Assembly (NCBI RefSeq): GCF_042466115.1
Contig: NZ_JAXHBQ010000001.1
Coordinates: 2,480,001 to 2,544,000 of the forward strand
Source of the DNA: SW4 sp042466115
GTDB taxonomy: Bacteria; Pseudomonadota; Alphaproteobacteria; Rhodobacterales; Rhodobacteraceae
Length of the DNA: 64,000 nt
Reading direction: 5' to 3'
Positions 27,678 to 36,940 of this stretch are shown piece after piece; within the stretch, counting starts at the first letter, position 1, and the number at the start of each line of letters is the position of its first letter. The notes under the pieces are model-generated. The model saw only the letters and a list, made by a program, of their open reading frames with translations. It was not told the origin of the DNA and did not search any database. The position numbers and the translations under genes are program-made.

Positions 27678-27740
27678 CGCCTGCTCCGCAATCAGATTTC
27701 CACCGACCCTAGCGGGCGAAGTTCGCCTTGTCTCGCAGAA

Positions 27741-29525
27741 TTATCCTGCGTTTTTTGGCGTGAACGGCACCAGAAAATGACCACGTGCAAGACGGATCAG
27801 ATTCTCGGCGGGCAGGTCGTCTGATTGCCACGCCTTGACGGCCAGCCCCAACATGCGCGGCATCAACATCGGCCAGATTTGCGCGTCCTGCGTGGTGAAT
27901 TCCGACCAGAACGCGCCCTGCACGCCAATCACCTTGTCCGCGATGTCGGGTTCCGGGACAGGCTCCCACGCAATCGTGTCGGTCAGCGACACGAACGCGG
28001 CCCAGCTTGCGCCCCAATCGTCGGGATCATCCGTGTGGGCCATATCGAAATAGGTGTGCTGTGCCGGGATCATCACCACGTCATAGCCCGCGCGCGCGGC
28101 CGCGACACCCGGCCCTTGGCCCGTCCAGCTAAACAGGATTGCGTTGTGGCCAATGCCACCATTCTTGCCCTGCGCCGCTTCCTCCCATGCACAGGGGCGC
28201 TGGCCGTTCGCGACAACTTGCGCGGCGATCCGTTCCATCGTCCAGCCCTGCAAATCATGGGTATTGTCCAACCCTTCACGCGCCATCAGATCACGCGCCA
28301 GCGGGCTGCCCATCCATGTCCCTTCGGGCAGTTCATCACAGCCAAGGTGCAAGTGGTTGAATGGAAACAGCGCGCCAACCTCGGCGGCGATTGCGCCAAT
28401 CACGTCCCAAGTTTTCGGTTGGGCAGGGTTCAGCGCGTTGCCGTGATAGCCCTGCACTGACACCTCGGCGCCATTGTCGGCGGGGTCGCGGGTGTCGGGA
28501 AAAACATGTGTGATCGCAATGGCATGGGCAGGCGTTTCAATTTCCGGCATGACCTCGATATTAAGCGCCTTGGCATGGGCGATGATCATGCGTGCGGTGC
28601 CTTTGGAATAACTTCCGCCTGTGACCAACCCGTCAGCGAATAGGGCGGGCAGCAACTGCCCCTCGCCGCAAAACGCGGTCTTTTGCCAAAGGGCAGGCAG
28701 GCAGTCGATCTCAAGGCGGAACGCCTCGTCATCGGCAAAATGCCAGTGAAAACGGTTGAGTTTCAAGAGCGCCATCAGGTCCAACAGATCGCAGACCGTT
28801 TCGGGCTGATAGTAGTGGCGCGCCGTGTCCAGATGCTGCCCGCGCCAGCTGAAACGGGGCGTATCGTGCAGGGTGCCACAGGGCAGAGCGCCGTGTTGCA
28901 GTAGCGTCAACAGCGTGATCCCTGCATAGAACCGTCCGCCGTATGATGCGGCCTGCACAGTGGTGACTTCGGGCGTGATGTGCAGGGTATAGGCATCCTC
29001 GGGGAGATCAGCCGTTTCAAAAGTGACGAGGTGATCACCGTCAAAGGTTAACCCTTGTCGTGACGCCAATCCGGCGACTGCGGCAAAGGCGGGATCATCA
29101 CCGGCGAAACCATCAACTGTGATGGTCTGCCCGTCAGGTTCCCACGCGGTTGGCTGCGGGATCAGCGGCAGCCCGTCAAACGGCCCAAGATCAGGCAGGG
29201 GTTGCGGGCGGCAGCCCGGTTCGGTTGTCTGTGGCAGCTTGATCACATCCGTCCCAACCCGCAGGACCGGACCGATGGGATGCCACGCGCGGTTCGCCGG
29301 TTTATGCCCGGCCGCGTATTGCAGCGTCACCTGATGGGGCTGGCCAGCATACAGATCGGGAAGGGCCACTTCGGTGTAACTGCCAAGGCCCTTGATGCGC
29401 TTTCCACCGGCGATTGCTGTCAGCGGCGCCATGCCGGAAAAGCAGAACAGCGGGCGTGCAAGGTCGCGATCAACTGTGATCGTGCACAGCAATTCAGGGC
29501 CGCGCAATTCGCAAGCGTAATCCAT
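27741..29525 (-). CDS. Beta-N-acetylhexosaminidase, GH20
   Basis: 594 residues from the ATG at 29525, one base after the GntR stop; the longer frame runs into that gene. An N-terminal accessory domain precedes the GH20 barrel: SWRGQHLDTARHYYQPETV, LNRFHWHFADDEAFRLEI and LGCDELPEGTW, where Asp and Glu at about 397/398 are the catalytic pair of substrate-assisted hydrolysis. No signal peptide is seen, so it probably acts in the cytoplasm on imported chitobiose or GlcNAc conjugates, which fits the transporter operon next door. Confidence 0.93.
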   Translation of the reverse strand: MDYACELRGPELLCTITVDRDLARPLFCFSGMAPLTAIAGGKRIKGLGSYTEVALPDLYAGQPHQVTLQYAAGHKPANRAWHPIGPVLRVGTDVIKLPQTTEPGCRPQPLPDLGPFDGLPLIPQPTAWEPDGQTITVDGFAGDDPAFAAVAGLASRQGLTFDGDHLVTFETADLPEDAYTLHITPEVTTVQAASYGGRFYAGITLLTLLQHGALPCGTLHDTPRFSWRGQHLDTARHYYQPETVCDLLDLMALLKLNRFHWHFADDEAFRLEIDCLPALWQKTAFCGEGQLLPALFADGLVTGGSYSKGTARMIIAHAKALNIEVMPEIETPAHAIAITHVFPDTRDPADNGAEVSVQGYHGNALNPAQPKTWDVIGAIAAEVGALFPFNHLHLGCDELPEGTWMGSPLARDLMAREGLDNTHDLQGWTMERIAAQVVANGQRPCAWEEAAQGKNGGIGHNAILFSWTGQGPGVAAARAGYDVVMIPAQHTYFDMAHTDDPDDWGASWAAFVSLTDTIAWEPVPEPDIADKVIGVQGAFWSEFTTQDAQIWPMLMPRMLGLAVKAWQSDDLPAENLIRLARGHFLVPFTPKNAG

Positions 29526-29526
29526 G

Positions 29527-30282
29527 TCAGTCCAGTCGCAGTTCGGAAACAAAATCGTAGATGTCGGACCGATAGAGCCCGCTTGTAAACTCAATCGGGC
29601 GGCCTGACGCCAGATAGCCCGTGCGCTCGATCCGCAAAACGGCTGTGCTTTCGGGCAGTTTCAGCAGGCTGGCATCGGCGCTGGTCAGGTTCGCGGCCAT
29701 CACCCGCTGCACAGCGCGCACGGGTGCCGAATTGGTCTGGCGCAACACCGCATAAAGCGAGGTTTGTACAAGGTCGGGGCGCGGCAGGATATCGCGCGGC
29801 AACGAGGAATATTCCAACGCCATCGGTGTGTCGCCTGCGTTGCGCAATCGGTTGATCCGCGCCACGCGGTCATGGGCCGACAAGCCCAAAGCGATCATTT
29901 CGTCAGGGTTCGGAGTCTCAAGCCCGGCCAATAGCACTTCGGAGGTCGAGGTCATGCCGCGCGCGCGCATGTTTTCGGTGAACGACACCAGCGAAGACAG
30001 CGATTGTGCAAGGCGTGGCGTAGCCGTGCGCACAAACGATCCAGCCCCCTGACGCTGTTCGATCAACCCGTCATTGACCAGTTGCGCAACGGCCTTGCGC
30101 ACCGTGACGCGGCTGATATCGGCCAATTCGGCAAGGTCGCGTTCGGGCGGGAGTTGATCGTCAGGCGCAAGCCGCCCCGACTGGATCGCCGCCGCGATAT
30201 GACGCTGCAATTGCTGATAGCGCGGCCCGCGGCCTGCCCGAAACCAGCTGTCCGGGTGGAAGATATCTGAGTCTAGCGACAT
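29527..30282 (-). CDS. GntR family regulator with UTRA domain, NagR/DasR-like
   Basis: 251 residues: N-terminal winged helix (LPPERDLAELADISRVTVRKAVAQLVNDGLIEQRQGAGSFV, residues about 43-85) and a C-terminal UTRA ligand domain of the HutC group. Members beside GlcNAc genes bind amino-sugar phosphates. The gene is divergent from the sugar transporter operon and leads the hexosaminidase gene. The intergenic region contains several TTGGTAT elements that are its probable operators. Confidence 0.9.
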   Translation of the reverse strand: MSLDSDIFHPDSWFRAGRGPRYQQLQRHIAAAIQSGRLAPDDQLPPERDLAELADISRVTVRKAVAQLVNDGLIEQRQGAGSFVRTATPRLAQSLSSLVSFTENMRARGMTSTSEVLLAGLETPNPDEMIALGLSAHDRVARINRLRNAGDTPMALEYSSLPRDILPRPDLVQTSLYAVLRQTNSAPVRAVQRVMAANLTSADASLLKLPESTAVLRIERTGYLASGRPIEFTSGLYRSDIYDFVSELRLD

Positions 30283-30296
30283 TTTGGTCCGCCCGT

Positions 30297-30319
30297 TTGG
30301 TATGTGATTACAATACCAA
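30297..30319. promoter_or_regulatory. Inverted repeat TTGGTAT-N9-ATACCAA, candidate GntR operator
   Basis: Perfect 7-base arms (30297-30303 and 30313-30319) sit 15 bases upstream of the GntR start. The half-site TTGGTAT recurs at 30354, 30401 and 30434. The sequence resembles the TGGT...ACCA type of site bound by NagR/DasR-like regulators, so autoregulation is likely. Confidence 0.65.
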
Positions 30320-30353
30320 TTATGAAATAGAGCGCAATGGGGAATGCGTATCC

Positions 30354-30440
30354 TTGGTATAAATCACTGATTTTTATCTGAAAAATGGCATTTCAGATTT
30401 TTGGTATTATATTGGTAGCAATATGAATCCCCTTTGGTAT
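30354..30440. repeat. Three further TTGGTAT elements upstream of the sugar transporter operon
   Basis: TTGGTAT occurs at 30354-30360 (as TTGGTATAAATCACT), 30401-30407 and 30434-30440, with a partial copy ATTGGTA at 30411-30417. The stretch is markedly AT-rich compared with flanking genes and holds the promoters of both divergent operons. These are probable additional binding sites of the adjacent GntR regulator. Confidence 0.55.
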
Positions 30441-30498
30441 CATTATTTCAAACGCCGCGATTCGCCTGCGGTCAAAACTCAGCCGGGGGGCCATCAAC

Positions 30499-31431
30499 GT
30501 GACAGATCTTGCGCAGCCGATCGGGCGATCCCAAGAGGCAAGCCGCCGCAAGGTGCTTCCTGAAAGCGTGTTTGCCTGGTTGCTGGTCGGGCCTGCAATG
30601 CTGTTTATTGCCATTATCGTCGCCTGGCCTCTGGCTGAAACGATCCGCCTGTCGTTCTTCGAGGCAGGCTTGGGCGGCGAGGAGTATGTCGGTCTTGCCA
30701 ACTACGAAGATTTGCTCGACAGCCGCAAGTTCCATCAAACTATTGTGCGCACGTTCTATTGGATGTTCCTGTCGGTCGCGCTGAAACTGGTCCTTGGGCT
30801 GATCGGCGCAACATTGCTGAACGCCGCCGTGCCGGGGCGCGGATTGTTTCGTGTCTTGGTCATGCCGCCGTGGGTCATTCCGATCGCCATCGGCATGATC
30901 GGCTGGCTTTGGCTTTACAACGGCTATTTCGGCGTGCTGTCGGGCACCGCGCAGGCGATCGGTCTCATCGACGGGCCGTTTGAATTCCTCGCTTATAAAC
31001 GTTCTGCCTTTTATTCGGCAGTTGTCGCCGATGTCTGGGTCGGCACGCCGATGGTGACGCTGTTCTTTCTGGCGGCCATGCAGGGCGTCAGCCGTGATCT
31101 TTACGAGGCCGCATGGGTTGACGGAGCGGGGCGCTGGTATCGGTTCCGCCGCATCACGATCCCGCAGATCATGCCGGTGATTGTGTCGATGTCGCTGCTT
31201 TCGGCAATCTTTACCTTCAACAGCTTTGAAATCATCTGGATCCTGACCGAAGGTGGACCGCGCAGCGCCACAACCACCCTGATCGTCGACACCTATAAAA
31301 CCGCCATCGGCAACTACAAATTCGGCGAAGGCTCGGCGCGCGCGGTGATCATCGTGCTGCTGCTTGGCACCTTCTCTCTCGCCTACCTGTTCTTTCTGAA
31401 CAAGGTGAACAAGAAATACGGGGTGAAGTGA
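30499..31431 (+). CDS. Carbohydrate ABC transporter permease (MalF family)
   Basis: 310 residues, six predicted membrane helices (first at about 28-52). The EAA loop is EAAWVDGAGRWYRFRRITIP near residue 204. The start is a GTG with GGGGGG eight bases upstream. It is the first gene of the rightward GlcNAc operon and pairs with the next gene as the two membrane subunits of a CUT1 sugar importer. Confidence 0.93.
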   Translation: MTDLAQPIGRSQEASRRKVLPESVFAWLLVGPAMLFIAIIVAWPLAETIRLSFFEAGLGGEEYVGLANYEDLLDSRKFHQTIVRTFYWMFLSVALKLVLGLIGATLLNAAVPGRGLFRVLVMPPWVIPIAIGMIGWLWLYNGYFGVLSGTAQAIGLIDGPFEFLAYKRSAFYSAVVADVWVGTPMVTLFFLAAMQGVSRDLYEAAWVDGAGRWYRFRRITIPQIMPVIVSMSLLSAIFTFNSFEIIWILTEGGPRSATTTLIVDTYKTAIGNYKFGEGSARAVIIVLLLGTFSLAYLFFLNKVNKKYGVK

Positions 31432-31432
31432 G

Positions 31433-32275
31433 ATGATGGACAAATACACCAAACTCCAGATGGCGGGCATCTACGCGGCAATCACCGTGTTCCTGATCTT
31501 CATTCTACTGCCGTTCTTTGAAATGTTCATGGCGTCCCTGCGCCCGCTCGAACACCTGTTCCGCAGCCCCTATCAGTTCTGGTCCGAGGATTTCAGCTTT
31601 CAGGCTTATTCCGACATGTGGGTGACGGTGCCGCTTCTGGGGCGCTACATCTTCAATTCGGTCTTTATCGCCTTGTCGGTGACGGGCCTGACGATGATCT
31701 TTGTCGTGCCGGCGGCCTATGCCTATGCGCGGCTCGACTTTCCGTTCAAGAACGCAAGCCTTGGAATCTTTCTGGGCGTGAACATGTTCACGGGTGCTGT
31801 GCTGTTGATCCCGCTGTATCGGGTGCTGCGCACCTTGGGGTTCCTGAACACCTATTGGGCGATGATCGTGCCCGGTGTGGCGTTCCTGATCCCGACAGGC
31901 ATCTGGCTGCTGCGGTCATACCTGGAAAAAATTCCGCGCGAACTGGAAGAAGCGGCCTATGTCGATGGCGCGTCGCGCATGTATACGCTGCGCCGCGTCG
32001 TGCTGCCGCTGGCCACGCCGGGGCTGATCGTTGTTGGCACGGCCGTGTTTATCGGCGCCTATGCCCAGCAATTCCTGTTCGCAATCACATTCAACCAGAC
32101 CCGCGAACTGCAACCGCTGCCTGCGGGTCTGTTCGAATTCATCGGCTATCAGTCGGTGACGTGGAACGAAATGATGGCCGCTGCCTTGGTGGGTGTTTTG
32201 CCCGTCATGGTCATCTTTTTGTTCCTGCAAAAATACCTCGTCGCCGGTCTCACGGCGGGCGCGGTGAAAGAATAA
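31433..32275 (+). CDS. Carbohydrate ABC transporter permease (MalG family)
   Basis: 280 residues, six helices, EAA loop EEAAYVDGASRMYTLRRVVLP near 183. The ATG follows the partner stop by one base; a second ATG is the next codon. C-terminal end VAGLTAGAVKE is typical of MalG-type subunits. Substrate specificity comes from the binding protein that follows. Confidence 0.93.
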   Translation: MMDKYTKLQMAGIYAAITVFLIFILLPFFEMFMASLRPLEHLFRSPYQFWSEDFSFQAYSDMWVTVPLLGRYIFNSVFIALSVTGLTMIFVVPAAYAYARLDFPFKNASLGIFLGVNMFTGAVLLIPLYRVLRTLGFLNTYWAMIVPGVAFLIPTGIWLLRSYLEKIPRELEEAAYVDGASRMYTLRRVVLPLATPGLIVVGTAVFIGAYAQQFLFAITFNQTRELQPLPAGLFEFIGYQSVTWNEMMAAALVGVLPVMVIFLFLQKYLVAGLTAGAVKE

Positions 32276-32298
32276 GTTTAACCAAGGGAGAAGACCAA

Positions 32299-33510
32299 AT
32301 GAAACTTGCAAAAATTACAATGGGTGCGCTGCTGCTTTCCGGCACAGCGATGACCGCACAGGCCGAAAGCCACGCGACCGAACTGCACTTTATCATGTGC
32401 GGCGGTGAAGTTCGCGATGCCGATCAGGCCGTCGTCGATCAGTTTGTCGCCGACCATGATGGCGTCACCGTCAACCTCGAGGCCGTGCCATGGGGCACGT
32501 GTCAGGACAAATCTCTGACGCTGGCCGCTGCCGGTGATCCGCCGTCTATCGCCTATATGGGGTCACGCACATTGCGCCAGCTGGCCAATAACGACCTGAT
32601 CGTGCCCGCCAACATCGACCCGGCAACACCCTATCAGCCCGGCGTGCTGAATACCGTCACGATCGAAGGGCAGGCTTGGGGTTATCCGCACGCATTCTCG
32701 ACCAAGGGTCTTTATATCAACTGTGATCTTGTCGAAGAGGCCGGCATGGAATGTGCCGCCCCTGCCACATGGGCCGACATGTATGCCATGGCCGAAGCCG
32801 TGACCAACAACACCGATGCCGCTGGCGTTGGTCTTGCGGGCAAGGATTTCGACAACACCATGCACCAGTTCCTGAACTACCTGTATTCCAACGGCGGTGT
32901 GGTGATTGACCCTGCGACGGGTGAAAACATGCTTGATAGCGACCAGACCCGCGAAACGCTGGAGTTCTACGGCAGCCTTGTTGCCGTGGCACAGGACGGC
33001 CCGACAGCATGGGAACGTGACCAACTCAAAGACCTGTTCAACGATGGGCAGATTGCCATGTATGTGTCCGGCCCATGGGGTTACGGGCAGCATAACGAGG
33101 ACATCAACCAGCTGGTTGCCCCCGTGCCACACGGCCCATCGGGCGAAAGCGGGTCGATCTTGATCACGGACTCGATTGTCGTGTTCAAAGGGTCCGGCCA
33201 CGAAGACCTGGCACAGGAACTGGCCCAGCGGATCACATCCGGTGACAGTCAGTATGATCTGGACAGCTCGTGGGGTCTGACGCCGATCCTTGATTATGCC
33301 GCGATGGGCAAGACCGACCTTTACTATAACGAAGGTATCTGGCCGATCTTTACTGCGTCGATCCAGACAGGTGGCCCCGAGCCGCTGGTCGAAGACTTCA
33401 AATCGTTGCAGTCCGTGTTCACCAACATGATCCAGGGCATCATCCTTGAAGATGACACAGTGGACAATCTGGTGACGATTGCCGGTGAAGAACTCGACGA
33501 CGCCCTTTAA
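32299..33510 (+). CDS. Sugar ABC transporter substrate-binding protein (probable GlcNAc/chitobiose)
   Basis: 403 residues. The ATG at 32299 has AAGGGAG nine bases upstream and opens a signal peptide (MKLAKITMGALLLSGTAMTAQA-ES). The mature part has the CUT1 family pattern (VADHDGVTVNLEAVPWG, GDPPSIAYMGS, FNDGQIAMYVSGPWG). The long open frame that begins at 31618 is only an upstream extension through the permease. Amino-sugar specificity is inferred from the neighbouring nag genes. Confidence 0.92.
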   Translation: MKLAKITMGALLLSGTAMTAQAESHATELHFIMCGGEVRDADQAVVDQFVADHDGVTVNLEAVPWGTCQDKSLTLAAAGDPPSIAYMGSRTLRQLANNDLIVPANIDPATPYQPGVLNTVTIEGQAWGYPHAFSTKGLYINCDLVEEAGMECAAPATWADMYAMAEAVTNNTDAAGVGLAGKDFDNTMHQFLNYLYSNGGVVIDPATGENMLDSDQTRETLEFYGSLVAVAQDGPTAWERDQLKDLFNDGQIAMYVSGPWGYGQHNEDINQLVAPVPHGPSGESGSILITDSIVVFKGSGHEDLAQELAQRITSGDSQYDLDSSWGLTPILDYAAMGKTDLYYNEGIWPIFTASIQTGGPEPLVEDFKSLQSVFTNMIQGIILEDDTVDNLVTIAGEELDDAL

Positions 33511-33598
33511 CAGGCGTTTCTCCCCGATCCGGGCGGTGACCGCGTGTTGCCGCCCGGACGGACCCTTACAGATTTCCAACAGACAGGACGCTTGCGCC

Positions 33599-34696
33599 AT
33601 GGCCACTCTTGACCTGAATGCGATCAACAAATCCTTTGGCGCCGCCAAGGTGCTGCATGACATCAGCCTTGCGATCGAGGACAAGGAATTCGTGGTCTTT
33701 GTCGGCCCATCGGGTTGCGGTAAATCCACGCTGCTGCGGATCATCGCCGGGTTGGAAGAAGCCACATCCGGCAATATCATCATCGAGGGCAAGGACGTCA
33801 GTGCCGCCCATCCTGTTGATCGCGGCATTTCCATGGTGTTCCAGTCCTATGCACTTTATCCGCACCTGTCGGTCTATGAAAACATCGCTTTTCCGCTGCG
33901 GGTTCAAAAGCTTGCCAAGGATGACTTGGACCAGCGTGTGCAAAAGGCAGCTGAAATCCTGCAACTGACGGACAAGCTGCAACTGAAACCAGGGCAGCTG
34001 TCAGGTGGGCAGCGCCAGCGTGTCGCCATCGGGCGATCCATCGTGCGCAACCCCAAGGTGTTCCTGTTTGACGAACCCCTGTCCAACCTTGATGCGGCCC
34101 TGCGCGGCGACATGCGCGTTGAACTCTCGCAACTGCACAGTGAGCTGGACGCAACCATGGTTTACGTCACCCACGATCAGGTCGAGGCGATGACAATGGC
34201 CGACCGCATTGTTGTTCTGAACGGCGGGCGGGTCGAACAGTTCGGCACCCCGATGGAGCTTTACCACCACCCTGCCACAAAATTCGTCGCCTCGTTCATT
34301 GGGCAACCCAATATGAACCTGATCCCCGCGACCGTGACTGGCACCAATGGTGCCCTATCCGTGGAAATGGACGGCGGGCACAAGATGGCATTGCCGGTGG
34401 ATACAGTCGGAGTCAGCAAAGGAGACATGGTCGAAGTCGGCATCCGCCCCGAAGATGTAGCCCTTGGCGACAGTGGCTTGGACATTTCCGTGCGCGTTCT
34501 GGAACGGCTTGGCGGTGTGTCGATCACTTATGGCACGATTGGCAATGGCCACAGGTTCTGCGCCTCGCTGCCCGGTGATGCGCCCGTGCGCGAAGGACAC
34601 AACCTGACCTTGTCCGTCGCCCCGCAGGATTGCCATGTCTTTGACGCCAATGGTGATGTGCTGCGTCGACTGTCTGCGCCGGCGTTGGTCGCATGA
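33599..34696 (+). CDS. Sugar ABC transporter ATP-binding protein, UgpC/MsmK type
   Basis: 365 residues from the ATG at 33599: Walker A GPSGCGKSTL, Q-loop FQSYALYPHL, signature LSGGQRQRVAIGRS, Walker B VFLFDEPLSNLDA, H-loop VTHDQVEAMTMADR, and a C-terminal OB/TOBE domain. It energises the importer encoded by the preceding three genes. Its stop overlaps the next start (ATGA). Confidence 0.95.
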   Translation: MATLDLNAINKSFGAAKVLHDISLAIEDKEFVVFVGPSGCGKSTLLRIIAGLEEATSGNIIIEGKDVSAAHPVDRGISMVFQSYALYPHLSVYENIAFPLRVQKLAKDDLDQRVQKAAEILQLTDKLQLKPGQLSGGQRQRVAIGRSIVRNPKVFLFDEPLSNLDAALRGDMRVELSQLHSELDATMVYVTHDQVEAMTMADRIVVLNGGRVEQFGTPMELYHHPATKFVASFIGQPNMNLIPATVTGTNGALSVEMDGGHKMALPVDTVGVSKGDMVEVGIRPEDVALGDSGLDISVRVLERLGGVSITYGTIGNGHRFCASLPGDAPVREGHNLTLSVAPQDCHVFDANGDVLRRLSAPALVA

Positions 34697-35829
34697 AGGT
34701 CGTCACGGCTGGCATAGGTCTGCGCGCGGGCCACGTTTTGTCGATCCTGCGCGATGCGATGCCCGAGGTGGATTTCGTCGGGTATTACGATCCGCAGCCA
34801 ACTTTTCTGCACATGATCGGCGAGGACACGCCGCGCTTTGACGACGTCGAACAGATGCTGGCCGAAACGCAGCCCGATCTGTTTTTTGTCGGCTCGCCCA
34901 ACAGTTTCCACCTTGAACATATCAAGTTGGGTCTGGCCGCAGGCGTGCGCATCTTCACCGAAAAACCCGTAGTGACAACCAAAGAGGACACGATGGAACT
35001 GGCCGCCCTGTTGGCCAAACACGGCACCGACCGCGTGATGGTCGGGCTGGTCCTGCGCTATTCGCAGCACATGGTTGACCTGCGCGCGGTGCTGGATCGT
35101 CTAGGGCCGGTCATCTCGCTGGAAGCCAACGAACATATCGGCCCCTATCACGGTGCCTTTTTCATGCGCGACTGGCGGCGGATGATCAAATGGTCGGGCG
35201 GTTTCATGCTGGAAAAATGCTGCCACGACATCGACATCTACAACATGGTCACCGGATCGCGGCCCGATCGCGTGGCCAGCTTTGGCGGGCGCAAGTCCTT
35301 CATCCCGGAATTTTCCCCGACCTCCAACACCGAAAACGAAATCATGCACCGCAAGCCAAGCGTCTGGGAAAGCGTCGATGATCCGTTCCGCTCGGATGGG
35401 GATATCATCGACTACCAGACCGCGGTTCTTCACTATGAAACGGGGGCCAGCCTTGCATTTCACACCAACCTGAACGTCCCCGACGAACACCGCCGTTTCT
35501 GCGTGATGGGCGCGCTGGGCATGGCCGAGGGCGACTTTGTGCGCGGCTACCTCAAGGCGACAGCGCGCGATGGCACGGTGATCGCCGATCATGACTACAC
35601 GCAAATGGACGGCGCGCGCGCCTCGGCCCATTACGGCGCCGATCACATGATGGTGGACGATATCGCCGCCTTATTGCGCGGCGAGGCCGACAGCCTGCCC
35701 GTTGGCGTGGTTGATGCGCTTGAAGCGGGCCTCGCGGCAATGGCCCTGGACGAGGCGCGTATCAACGGCACGATCGTCGATCTGACTGAAACCTGGGCCG
35801 AATTTGACAGCTATGGACTGCGGGGATGA
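34693..35829 (+). CDS. Gfo/Idh/MocA family oxidoreductase
   Basis: 378 residues with an N-terminal Rossmann NAD(P) domain (MKVVTAGIGLRAGHVLSILR...) in which the classical GxGxxG is atypical. The EKP motif follows (FTEKPVVT, about 92-99), then the alpha/beta substrate domain with GGFMLEKCCHDIDIYN, where Lys and His are the usual catalytic pair. Family members oxidise or epimerise sugars. In this operon it may process an amino-sugar derivative; the reaction is unknown. ATGA overlaps at both ends show tight coupling. Confidence 0.88.
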   Translation: MKVVTAGIGLRAGHVLSILRDAMPEVDFVGYYDPQPTFLHMIGEDTPRFDDVEQMLAETQPDLFFVGSPNSFHLEHIKLGLAAGVRIFTEKPVVTTKEDTMELAALLAKHGTDRVMVGLVLRYSQHMVDLRAVLDRLGPVISLEANEHIGPYHGAFFMRDWRRMIKWSGGFMLEKCCHDIDIYNMVTGSRPDRVASFGGRKSFIPEFSPTSNTENEIMHRKPSVWESVDDPFRSDGDIIDYQTAVLHYETGASLAFHTNLNVPDEHRRFCVMGALGMAEGDFVRGYLKATARDGTVIADHDYTQMDGARASAHYGADHMMVDDIAALLRGEADSLPVGVVDALEAGLAAMALDEARINGTIVDLTETWAEFDSYGLRG

Positions 35830-36830
35830 GCATGGAAACCAAAACCGCAGGCAGCCTGATGGCCGCCGAAAGCGCACAGGCGATGGATGTGTTTTGCGCC
35901 GCTGCCGTGCAAAAGGTGGACGCGCGCGCGCTGCAAAATCTACGCTGTTTTTATACAATCGCACGCGGATCGTCCGATGCCGCTGCCAATATATTGTCCT
36001 ATGAAATGATGCGCGAACTGGGCGTGCCGGTCACATCCTTGCCGCCGTCGGTGTTTTCACTGGGGCAGGGCGTTGCGATGAACGACACTGCCGCGCTGGT
36101 GATCAGCCAATCAGGTGCCAGTGATGATCTGGTCCTTTCCGCCAAAGGTGCGGCCGAAAAAGGCGCGCGCGTGGTCGCGATCACCAATCAGTCAGGGTCG
36201 CAGGTTGAACAGGCCGCCCACCTGCACCTGCCCATCAACGCCGGGCCGGAACTGGCTGTGCCCGCCACCAAAACCGTGATCGGATCGGTTGCCGCGGGCA
36301 TGGCCCTGCTGGGCGCACTTTCGCCCGAATATGCCACGCGCACCGCGCAGTCCATCACCGCCCTGCGCAGCGTCAATCCGACCCATCCGCGCGCTGCCAA
36401 ACTGCAAGCCGCCCTGCTGCGCGCGCGCCATATCTATGTGATCGGGCGTGACACGGGCTATGGCGCGGCACATGAAGTCGCGCTCAAGCTCAAGGAATGC
36501 TGTGCCCTGCACGCCGAACCTTATTCGTCGTCCGAAGTGCTGCACGGGCCGATGCAACTGGCAACGAACCCGCTCATGGTGCTGATCCTTGATAGCGGCG
36601 CTGCGCATTTTCAGGACAGTCTTGATCAGGCCGAAGCGCGGTTTCGCAAGATCGGATGTGACGTGCAGCGGATCAGCCCCGCCGATATCGGCGCAACCGG
36701 CTTGACGCCTGCATCGGCCGCTGCGTTTTTGCTGGCAATGATGTATCCGGTGATCCTGAACACGGCCCTTGCGCTGGGCATGGACCCGGACGCGCCCGAA
36801 ACCCTGTCAAAGGTGACGCAAACCACATGA
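35826..36830 (+). CDS. SIS-domain protein, probable glucosamine-6-phosphate deaminase (NagB-II type)
   Basis: 334 residues with two SIS sugar-isomerase domains: IARGSSDAAANIL and ISQSGASDDLV in the first, VIGRDTGYGAAHEVALKLKECC and EPYSSSEVLHGPMQL in the second. This matches the isomerase half of GlmS and the NagB-II deaminases, which convert GlcN-6-P to fructose-6-P. No classical nagB is visible in the window, and the position with nagA supports this role. AgaS-type isomerase activity is the alternative. Confidence 0.88.
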   Translation: MSMETKTAGSLMAAESAQAMDVFCAAAVQKVDARALQNLRCFYTIARGSSDAAANILSYEMMRELGVPVTSLPPSVFSLGQGVAMNDTAALVISQSGASDDLVLSAKGAAEKGARVVAITNQSGSQVEQAAHLHLPINAGPELAVPATKTVIGSVAAGMALLGALSPEYATRTAQSITALRSVNPTHPRAAKLQAALLRARHIYVIGRDTGYGAAHEVALKLKECCALHAEPYSSSEVLHGPMQLATNPLMVLILDSGAAHFQDSLDQAEARFRKIGCDVQRISPADIGATGLTPASAAAFLLAMMYPVILNTALALGMDPDAPETLSKVTQTT

Positions 36831-36940
36831 GTAACGATGTGAACCAATGCGCCACATGGCGCGATATCCCCGCTCAGCCGGACATCTGGCCGGCTAGGGG
36901 TGCCTCATCGTATGTGCAACGGGCAACGGTGGTGTCATGA
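36827..36940 (+). CDS. 37-codon ORF linking the SIS and ROK kinase genes
   Basis: An ATG at 36827 overlaps the SIS stop (ATGA), and its TGA at 36938-36940 overlaps the kinase start (ATGA), so the ORF exactly fills the gap. The predicted peptide begins MSNDVNQCATWRDIPAQPDIW and ends QRATVVS. The RDIPAQPDIW stretch resembles the short N-terminal motif (REIxxQPxxW) of SIS-type deaminases/isomerases, so it may be a truncated second SIS gene. Whether it is translated is not known. Confidence 0.4.
   Translation: MSNDVNQCATWRDIPAQPDIWPARGASSYVQRATVVS

Noticed and set aside
31618..32298. Upstream extension of the sugar-binding protein frame through the permease gene
   Set aside because: The signal peptide and ribosome-binding site at 32299 mark the true start.
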